A DNA stretch of 64,000 nt, taken from NCBI RefSeq assembly GCF_001421505.1, contig NZ_LMKL01000007.1, forward strand, positions 124,001 to 188,000, in the 5' to 3' direction. The translations under genes were made by a program, and so were the position numbers. Positions 58,305 to 64,000 of the stretch are shown here, piece after piece. How positions within the stretch are numbered: position 1 is the first letter of the stretch; each line of letters begins with the position of its first letter. Source of the DNA: Sphingomonas sp. Leaf17. GTDB taxonomy: Bacteria > Pseudomonadota > Alphaproteobacteria > Sphingomonadales > Sphingomonadaceae. A model generated the notes under the pieces. That model saw only the letters and a program-made list of their open reading frames with translations, did not search any database and was not told where the DNA came from.

Positions 58305-59851
58305 TGGGGGACGCCACGGTTCCCGAACTCGCGGCCCTGCGCCAGCGTGGTATCCATATCCTGGTCGTCGCGTCATGGCTCTGGACCGCGATGCTGCTGG
58401 TGCTGGGACTGGTGATTCAGTCTGCGGCGGTATCGGCGGTATCGGCGGTGCTGGTCGTGGCGGTGATCGCCAATGCCGGGCCGACGGCCATGGCGCTGCG
58501 CCGGCGTCACGACGACACGGCGCGGTTGATGACGGGAACGCTCGCCGCGATTCATCCGGCGTTGCTGGTCTCGCTGCTGGCGGGCCATCCGTGGCAGATG
58601 GATGGCCACATGTATTTCTTCGTCGCACTGGGGGCCTTGACGCTGCTGTGCGACTGGCGACCGCTGGTGCTGGCATCCGCGCTCATCGCGCTGCATCATA
58701 TCGTGCTGGCCGGGGCGGCCTCGGACCTGGCCTTCACCGGCAGCAACACGATCGGCCGCGTCGTCTTTCATGCGGTGGCGGTCGTCCTGCAAGGCGGCGT
58801 GCTGTCCTACCTGACCATCCGCCTGCGCGGCCTGATGATCGACCAGCGTCGCGCGACCATCAACAGTGCGGCTCTGGCGATCGAATCAGACAAGCGCAGG
58901 CACGATGCCGAGGCGGCCATGGTCGCCCTGCACGCCGCCGAGGAGCGGGCCGCGTCGGAACGCCTCCGTCGCAAGGCGCAGGAGGCGGCGGCGGAGACGC
59001 GTCGCCGCGCGGACATGCTGGCGCTGAGCCACAGTTTTCGTGCCTCGGTCGCGCAGACCGTAGCGGTCGTCGGGCAGGCGTCGGGCGATCTGGCGCAATC
59101 CGCGCGCACGATGACCGATCTTGCCCGGCGCGGCAGTGCCGAGATTGTCGCTACCGCCGCCACCGCCGTCCAGTCGTCGGAGAGCGCGGCCATGCTTGCC
59201 CACCGGATCGAGGATCTGTCGCTGTCGATCACCGCGATCGCCGCCACGGTCGATCATCAGGCCAGGCTGAGCGGCGATACCCGTCATCTGTCGGAGGCCG
59301 GGAACCAGGCGGTTCATGCGTTGAGCGAACGGACCGCGTCGATCGCCGGCTTTGCCGATTCGATCAGCGACATCGCCGGGCGCACCAGCCTGCTCGCGCT
59401 GAACGCGACGATCGAGGCGGCGCGCGCGGGCGAGGTCGGTCGCGGATTCACCGTGGTCGCGCATGAGGTGAAAAGTCTTGCCGGTCAGGCGGCGGGCGCG
59501 ACCGGGGAAATCCGCACGCTCGCCGGGTCGATGCGGGACAGCGCCGACGTGGCGCGCGGGTCGCTGCACGGGGTGGGCACGATGATCGGCGCGCTGGCCG
59601 AGGCCGCCGACGCGATCCGGGTGGCGGTGGATCGCCAGCGCGATACCGCCGCCGTGATCCACACCGCCGCGCTCGAAACGGCGGCGGGGGCCACCGACAT
59701 CACCGACCGGATCGCGCGGGTGGCCGATGCCGCGGGCAAGACCGAGATTCTGTCCAGCCGGGTGTCCGGCGCGGCCACCGGGCTGTCGACCGCCGCCGGC
59801 ACGCTGCAGGCCGCCACCGACCGGTTCCTGCAACAGCTCGCCGCCGCCTAA
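58304..59851 (+). CDS. Methyl-accepting chemotaxis protein
   Basis: 515 residues. The N-terminal third holds five or six membrane helices with very short loops (helices from about residue 18 to 180), so it senses within the membrane rather than by a periplasmic domain. No HAMP domain is evident; a short coiled linker leads to the signalling hairpin with tip [20 protein letters not shown] and [18 protein letters not shown]. No CheB/CheR-type pentapeptide is visible at the C-terminus. ATG 58304 is used; GTG 58301 is possible. Confidence 0.85.
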   Translation: MGDATVPELAALRQRGIHILVVASWLWTAMLLVLGLVIQSAAVSAVSAVLVVAVIANAGPTAMALRRRHDDTARLMTGTLAAIHPALLVSLLAGHPWQMDGHMYFFVALGALTLLCDWRPLVLASALIALHHIVLAGAASDLAFTGSNTIGRVVFHAVAVVLQGGVLSYLTIRLRGLMIDQRRATINSAALAIESDKRRHDAEAAMVALHAAEERAASERLRRKAQEAAAETRRRADMLALSHSFRASVAQTVAVVGQASGDLAQSARTMTDLARRGSAEIVATAATAVQSSESAAMLAHRIEDLSLSITAIAATVDHQARLSGDTRHLSEAGNQAVHALSERTASIAGFADSISDIAGRTSLLALNATIEAARAGEVGRGFTVVAHEVKSLAGQAAGATGEIRTLAGSMRDSADVARGSLHGVGTMIGALAEAADAIRVAVDRQRDTAAVIHTAALETAAGATDITDRIARVADAAGKTEILSSRVSGAATGLSTAAGTLQAATDRFLQQLAAA

Positions 59852-59956
59852 ACCGGCGCGTGACCGCAGCAACCGCCTGCGATGTTGCGACGACAGACGT
59901 CTACGTTCCGGCGATCGACCGGGACGGTTCAGGCATGGCGTCGATGGGTGAAATGC

Positions 59957-60031
59957 TGGTGACCCCTACGAGAATCGAACTCGTGCTTACGCCGTGAGAG
60001 GGCGTCGTCCTAACCGCTAGACGAAGGGGCC
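59957..60031 (-). tRNA. tRNA-Glu (anticodon CUC)
   Basis: On the minus strand the cloverleaf is complete: acceptor GGCCCCT / AGGGGTC (one G-U pair), D-arm with TAGCGGTTAGGAC, anticodon stem-loop ACGCC-CTCTCAC-GGCGT with anticodon CUC, T-arm ACGAG-TTCGATT-CTCGT, discriminator A, and encoded CCA at 59957-59959. The CUC isoacceptor of tRNA-Glu reads GAG. Confidence 0.95.
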
Positions 60032-60142
60032 GTGTAGCAGAAGCGGCCGGATACGGCGGGACGGCCCAGGCGTCAAGCCCCCAGACGCGGTCATCATCCG
60101 ATCGCCCGGGGAACCACGGTTGTCCCGACCGGTTCCCTGTGG

Positions 60143-61231
60143 ATGCAATGGTTCCACTCCCTCAATCTCGATCCCGCCGATGGCTGGATCACGGGGCTTG
60201 TCGCGATCGTCGTGGCCGTCATCGCCGCGCTGGTGCTGCACACGGTCGCGATGCGGATCGCCCACCATGCCGCGCGGCGCAGCCGGACCAGCGTCGACGG
60301 GCTGGTGCTCGACCGCGTGCGCCGCCCGCTTCGCTGGGTGACGGTCACGGTCGCGGTCGGGGCGGCGGCGCGGTTCCTGCCGGCGGGCGACACGGCGTTG
60401 CGTCAGGTGTTCGGCTTCCTCGTGCCCGCGTTGCTCGGCTGGCTGGCGCTGGCGGCCCTGCGCGCGGTGCAGGACGTCGTCGAATCGCAGGCGGACATCA
60501 GCGTCGAGGACAATCTTCGTGCCCGCCGCAAGCGGACCCGCGCGACGATTCTCGGTCGGATCGGTGCGTTCTTCATCGTCTTCATCACGCTGTGCCTGAT
60601 GCTGCTCAGCGTGCCGGGTATTCGTACGATCGGCGTCACGCTGATGGCGTCGGCCGGGATCGCCGGCCTTGTCGTCGGTGCCGCTGCCCAGCCGGCGCTG
60701 AAAAATCTGATCGCCGGCGTTCAGATGGCATTTACCGAACCGATCCGGCTGGACGACGTCGTCATCGTCGCCGGCGAATGGGGGCGGATCGAGGAGATCC
60801 GCCTGACCTTCGTCGTCATCAAGCTGTGGGACGAGCGCAGGCTGGTGGTCCCGGTGTCGAAGTTTCTGGAGGAAAGCTTCCAGAACTGGACCCGCGAAAC
60901 CAGCCAACTGCTTGGCAGCGTTTTCTGGCAGCTTGATCCGTCTGCCGACATTGCGCGCCTGCGCGCGCATCTGGAAACGGTGGTCACCGCGAATCCGCGC
61001 TGGGACAGACGCTTCTTCAACCTGCAGGTGACCGACATGAAGGCCGACGCGATAGAGGTCCGGGCGCTGGTCACCGCCAAGGACGCCGCCATCGCCTTCG
61101 ACCTGCGCTGCGACGTGCGCGAGGCGATGCTGGCCTATATCCGCGACGAAATGCCGGAGGCTCTGCCGCGGCGACGCTATGAAACGGCCCCGGGTGCGGA
61201 ACCGGTCACTGTCCGCGCGCCGGACCGCTAG
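60143..61231 (+). CDS. MscS-type mechanosensitive channel
   Basis: 362 residues. Four helices: three N-terminal and the pore helix TM3 with GIAGLVVGAAAQPALKNLIA, the Gly/Ala pattern of MscS. The beta domain follows with EPIRLDDVVIVAGEWGRIEE and RLVVPVSKFLEESFQNWTR. It protects against hypo-osmotic shock. The start is ATG 60143. It follows the tRNA-Glu gene, which is on the other strand. Confidence 0.9.
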   Translation: MQWFHSLNLDPADGWITGLVAIVVAVIAALVLHTVAMRIAHHAARRSRTSVDGLVLDRVRRPLRWVTVTVAVGAAARFLPAGDTALRQVFGFLVPALLGWLALAALRAVQDVVESQADISVEDNLRARRKRTRATILGRIGAFFIVFITLCLMLLSVPGIRTIGVTLMASAGIAGLVVGAAAQPALKNLIAGVQMAFTEPIRLDDVVIVAGEWGRIEEIRLTFVVIKLWDERRLVVPVSKFLEESFQNWTRETSQLLGSVFWQLDPSADIARLRAHLETVVTANPRWDRRFFNLQVTDMKADAIEVRALVTAKDAAIAFDLRCDVREAMLAYIRDEMPEALPRRRYETAPGAEPVTVRAPDR

Positions 61232-61237
61232 GCGGTA

Positions 61238-61273
61238 CGGGTGCCGATGCCGATTATCCGGCATCGGCACCCG
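61238..61273. terminator. Bidirectional hairpin between mscS-like gene and aroG
   Basis: A perfect 15-bp stem, CGGGTGCCGATGCCG / CGGCATCGGCACCCG, with a 6-base loop lies between the two convergent stops. No T run. Confidence 0.7.
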
Positions 61274-61280
61274 CCGGTCA

Positions 61281-62651
61281 TCATGCCGCCTTCTTGCGCT
61301 CCGCCATTTCGACGTTGAGCATTTCCGCCAGCAGGAACGCGAGTTCCAGGCTCTGGCCGGCGTTCAGGCGCGGATCGCAATGCGTGTGATAGCGATCGCC
61401 CAGGCTCTGTTCGGTCACGTCGATCGCGCCGCCGGTGCATTCGGTCACATTCTGCCCGGTCATTTCGGCGTGGATGCCGCCGGCGAAGCTGCCCTCCGCG
61501 CGGTGCACGGCAAAGAAACCGCGTACTTCGGCCAGGATCCGGTCGAACGGCCGCGTCTTGTAGCCATTGGCGGCCTTGATGACGTTACCGTGCATCGGGT
61601 CGCAGGACCAGACGACCGGATGGCCCTCGCGCATCACCGCGCGCACCAGCTTGGGCAGGCCCGCCTCGATCTTGTCGTGGCCATAGCGGGTGATGAGCGT
61701 CATCCGCCCCGGAATCCGGTCCGGGTTCAGCGTGTCGAGCATCCGCAGCAGCGCATCCGGCTCCAGGGTCGGACCGCATTTCATGCCGATCGGATTGCCG
61801 ATCCCGCGCAGGAACTCGACATGCGCCGATCCCTCGAACCGGGTCCGGTCGCCGATCCACAGGAAATGCGCCGAGGTGTCGTACCAGCCGCCGGTCAGCG
61901 AATCCTGACGCGTCAACGCCTGTTCGTAGCGCAGCAGCAGCGCCTCATGGCTGGTGTAGAAGCTGGTCTGCGACAGTTGCGGCACCGTTTCCGGGTCGAT
62001 CCCGCACGCGGCCATGAACTCCAGTGCCTCACCGATCCGGTCGGCCGTCTCGGCATATTTCTTTGACCACGGGCTGCGGCCCATGAAGTCGTGGGTCCAG
62101 CGATGAACCTGATGCAGATTGGCATAGCCGCCGCTGGCGAACGCGCGCAACAGGTTCAGCGTCGCCGCGCTTTGCGAATAGGCGCGGATCATCCGCTGCG
62201 GATCGGGCTGGCGCGCGGCATCCGTGAAGGCGATGTCGTTGACGATGTCGCCGCGATAGCTCGGCAGTTCGACCCCGCCGATCTCCTCCATGTTGGTCGA
62301 GCGCGGCTTGGCGAACTGGCCCGCCATCCGGCCCAGCTTCACCACCGGCAGCTTCGACGCATAGGTCAGCACGACCGCCATCTGCAGGATGACGCGGAAG
62401 GTATCGCGGATGTTGTTGGCGCTGTGTTCGGCGAAACTCTCGGCGCAATCGCCGCCCTGCAACAGGAACGCCTTGCCGGCGGCGACATCGGCCAGATCGG
62501 CGGTCAGGCTGCGCGCCTCGCCTGCGAACACCAGCGGCGGATAGGTGCCGAGCTGATCGGTGGCGGCGTCCAGCGCGTCCGCGTCGGGATAGACCGGCAA
62601 CTGCCGTGCCTCGTGGCGGGTCCAGCTGTCTGGGGACCAATTGGTGGCCAT
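61281..62651 (-). CDS. aroG: 3-deoxy-7-phosphoheptulonate synthase, class II
   Basis: First enzyme of the shikimate pathway (PEP plus erythrose 4-phosphate). 456 residues of the plant/Mycobacterium-like class II type. [20 protein letters not shown] has the metal-binding Cys; [14 protein letters not shown] and [15 protein letters not shown] are further active-site motifs. ATG 62651 is preferred; the frame continues upstream without support. An inverted repeat (62759-62792) lies about 110 bases before the start. Confidence 0.94.
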   Translation of the reverse strand: MATNWSPDSWTRHEARQLPVYPDADALDAATDQLGTYPPLVFAGEARSLTADLADVAAGKAFLLQGGDCAESFAEHSANNIRDTFRVILQMAVVLTYASKLPVVKLGRMAGQFAKPRSTNMEEIGGVELPSYRGDIVNDIAFTDAARQPDPQRMIRAYSQSAATLNLLRAFASGGYANLHQVHRWTHDFMGRSPWSKKYAETADRIGEALEFMAACGIDPETVPQLSQTSFYTSHEALLLRYEQALTRQDSLTGGWYDTSAHFLWIGDRTRFEGSAHVEFLRGIGNPIGMKCGPTLEPDALLRMLDTLNPDRIPGRMTLITRYGHDKIEAGLPKLVRAVMREGHPVVWSCDPMHGNVIKAANGYKTRPFDRILAEVRGFFAVHRAEGSFAGGIHAEMTGQNVTECTGGAIDVTEQSLGDRYHTHCDPRLNAGQSLELAFLLAEMLNVEMAERKKAA

Positions 62652-62758
62652 TGTTCTCAGTCCGTTCGTGATTTCCGGCAATTCCCATGCGTCAGAACGC
62701 ATGGCCACGCAACGAAAGAAAAGCGATGGCTGTGATCGGCTGGCTTGCGGGTTACGCC

Positions 62759-62792
62759 ATTGACCAGCAACGTTCAAAAAAAACTGGTCAAT
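62759..62792. promoter_or_regulatory. Inverted repeat in aroG divergent region
   Basis: ATTGACCAG (62759-62767) and CTGGTCAAT (62784-62792) are perfect 9-base inverted half-sites separated by 16 bases that include an A8 run. The position between aroG and a divergent small gene would suit an operator. The minus strand also gives a TTGACC minus-35-like box. It could instead form a weak hairpin. Confidence 0.4.
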
Positions 62793-62821
62793 CTTTGTGC
62801 GTTTCGGCATTGGCGTGCCGC

Positions 62822-62971
62822 ATGGATCTACCAGCACGCACCCTGCTCGCCTTCGCCATCATCGGTGGAATCACGCTGATGGCCGGCATCGTGTGGGTGG
62901 CGACATCGCGCAAGCGCAAGGCTGACAAATTACGTCGCCGTGGCATCAAAAGCTACAATCGCCGGACCTGA
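62822..62971 (+). CDS. Small single-pass membrane protein
   Basis: 49 residues: [20 protein letters not shown] and following residues form one transmembrane helix, then a strongly basic cytoplasmic tail ([18 protein letters not shown]). Short proteins with this N-terminus recur in sphingomonads, function unknown. The ATG lies within a longer open frame starting at 62687, but only this part has a typical composition. A hairpin follows the stop. Confidence 0.6.
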   Translation: MDLPARTLLAFAIIGGITLMAGIVWVATSRKRKADKLRRRGIKSYNRRT

Positions 62972-63010
62972 AGGACGCCTTGCGGTCGAGACTGGGTACG
63001 GCGGGTAGAT

Positions 63011-63050
63011 CGGCGTGTCGCGGACAGATGGTCGGATCCGCGACACGCCG
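63011..63050. terminator. Bidirectional hairpin before rmlA 3' end
   Basis: CGGCGTGTCGCGGA / TCCGCGACACGCCG, a perfect 14-bp stem with a 12-base loop, lies between the small membrane protein gene and the convergent rmlA. Confidence 0.7.
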
Positions 63051-63054
63051 GTGA

Positions 63055-63924
63055 TCAATGCCCGTCGACCGCGTTCAGGATGGCCTTGCCGTAATTGGTC
63101 TTCTTGAACCGCTCGCCCGCCGCGCGGGCGGTGTCGGCGGAAATAAAGCCCTGATGATAGGCGATTTCCTCAAGACAGGCGACCTGAATGCCCTGGCGAT
63201 GCTGGATCGTGCGCACGAACTCCGACGCCTCCAGCAGCGAATCGTGGGTGCCGGTGTCGAGCCAGGCGTAACCACGCCCCATCTGCTCGACGTACAGGTT
63301 GCCCGCCTCCATGTAGATCCGGTTGAGGTCGGTGATTTCCAGCTCACCGCGCGCCGACGGCTTCAGGTCGCGGGCATATTGCACGACCTTGTTGTCGTAG
63401 AAATACAGGCCGGTGACCGCATAGTTGGACTTCGGCTTGGCCGGCTTTTCCTCAAGACTCAGCGCGCGGCCGGTCTCGTCGAGATCGACGACGCCGTAGC
63501 GCTCGGGATCCTCGACGCGGTAGGCGAAGACGGTCGCCCCCTCGGTCCGCGCGGTCGCGCTCGCCATCAGCTCGGTCAGGTGCGCGCCGAAGAAGATGTT
63601 GTCGCCCAGCACCAGCGCGACATGGTCGTCGCCGATGAAATCCGCGCCGATCGTGAACGCCTGCGCCAGACCTTCGGGCCGGGGCTGTTCGGCATACTGG
63701 ATCTGCATGCCGAAATCCGACCCGTCGCCGAACAGGTTGCGGTAATTGCCCAGAAACTCCGGCGACGAGATGATGAGCACTTCGCGGATGCCCGCCAGCA
63801 TCAGCACCGACAGCGGATAATAGATCATCGGCTTGTCATAGACCGGCAGCAGCTGCTTGTTCACCGCCAGCGTCGCCGGGTGAAGCCGGGTGCCGGAACC
63901 TCCGGCCAGAATGATGCCCTTCAT
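63055..63924 (-). CDS. rmlA: Glucose-1-phosphate thymidylyltransferase
   Basis: Makes dTDP-glucose, the first step to dTDP-rhamnose. 289 residues. [20 protein letters not shown] is the nucleotide-binding and catalytic motif; [37 protein letters not shown] and [14 protein letters not shown] are characteristic. It overlaps the upstream gene by 4 bases, so it is the last gene of the visible rml operon; its product goes to LPS or exopolysaccharide. Confidence 0.95.
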   Translation of the reverse strand: MKGIILAGGSGTRLHPATLAVNKQLLPVYDKPMIYYPLSVLMLAGIREVLIISSPEFLGNYRNLFGDGSDFGMQIQYAEQPRPEGLAQAFTIGADFIGDDHVALVLGDNIFFGAHLTELMASATARTEGATVFAYRVEDPERYGVVDLDETGRALSLEEKPAKPKSNYAVTGLYFYDNKVVQYARDLKPSARGELEITDLNRIYMEAGNLYVEQMGRGYAWLDTGTHDSLLEASEFVRTIQHRQGIQVACLEEIAYHQGFISADTARAAGERFKKTNYGKAILNAVDGH

Positions 63925-64000
63925 GCGTTTTTCTTCCCGATGAGATCGTCGAGGATGTCGCTCAGCGCGTCCTGCCAGCGGCGCGGCACGATGCCGTGGT
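63921..64000 (-). CDS. rmlD: Partial gene, probably dTDP-4-dehydrorhamnose reductase C-terminus
   Basis: Only the last 26 codons are in the window, reading [20 protein letters not shown] and then GKKNA. The pattern (hydrophobic-Pro-x-x-Trp-x-x-Ala-Leu) matches the C-terminal end of RmlD proteins and the position next to rmlA fits, but the fragment is short. The stop overlaps the rmlA start codon. Confidence 0.5.
   Translation of the reverse strand, partial: HGIVPRRWQDALSDILDDLIGKKNA

Overview
The window is 64 kb of GC-rich chromosomal DNA from an alphaproteobacterium, most probably a sphingomonad (Sphingomonas or a close relative). The evidence is the gene content and order: trmL-hemF divergent from petABC, argD-argF-hslO, ispH-thrB-rnhA, a split glycine decarboxylase (gcvPA/gcvPB), class II DAHP synthase and a Caulobacter-type tad/cpa pilus locus. 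Codon third positions are almost always G or C. The intergenic palindromes, for example at 8091-8211 and 46551-46630, are of a type common in this order. There is no rRNA, CRISPR array, transposase or prophage; this is core chromosome with small-scale rearrangement scars.

Layout. 0.4-3.3 kb: tadE and tadG pseudopilins, then a convergent outer-membrane barrel protein. 3.5-12.4 kb: parE, a TonB-C-like periplasmic protein, argD-argF-hslO, then queC-queE preceded by a structured leader, and a secreted protein of unknown function. 12.7-17.3 kb: a Met-rich lipoprotein, lipB, two membrane proteins, and the operon trmL-hemF-GNAT. 17.5-21.1 kb: cytochrome bc1 (petABC) and apt. 21.2-30.7 kb: an Arg/Asp-rich lipoprotein behind a good general-stress (EcfG) promoter, maoC and an ENPP-like phosphodiesterase, ychF, PAP2, pth with a 2OG-oxygenase, rplY (CTC type), a TraB/GumN lipoprotein, and a compact XRE-regulated cassette of membrane proteins. 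30.8-36.6 kb: glyQ-glyS and ppdK.

37.1-44.2 kb: the tad operon cpaA-cpaB-cpaC-cpaD-cpaE-tadB-tadC on the minus strand. The CpaF/TadA motor ATPase is missing from its usual place and no Flp pilin is seen. 44.3-49.8 kb: a hydrolase, a DAO-type oxidoreductase, a DUF1508 protein, ispH-thrB-rnhA and a lipoprotein. 49.9-54.8 kb: a tandem glycine riboswitch and gcvT-gcvH-gcvPA-gcvPB. 54.9-64 kb: a CcdC-like membrane protein, a DMT exporter, an archaeal/eukaryal-type proS, a small ORF with a chemoreceptor, tRNA-Glu(CUC), an MscS channel, aroG, and the start of an rml (dTDP-rhamnose) operon that leaves the window.

The most unusual features are mosaic core genes. The 5' end of gcvPA has been replaced by a repeat element plus a 72-bp segment that reads as translation factor IF-2. 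glyS carries an in-frame insert made of a tRNA 3' end (T-arm, acceptor strand and CCA) followed by a palindrome, and further downstream a tract of atypical codon use. Other points of note are the structured leader before queC, the paired operators of the XRE cassette, and the archaeal-type ProRS.
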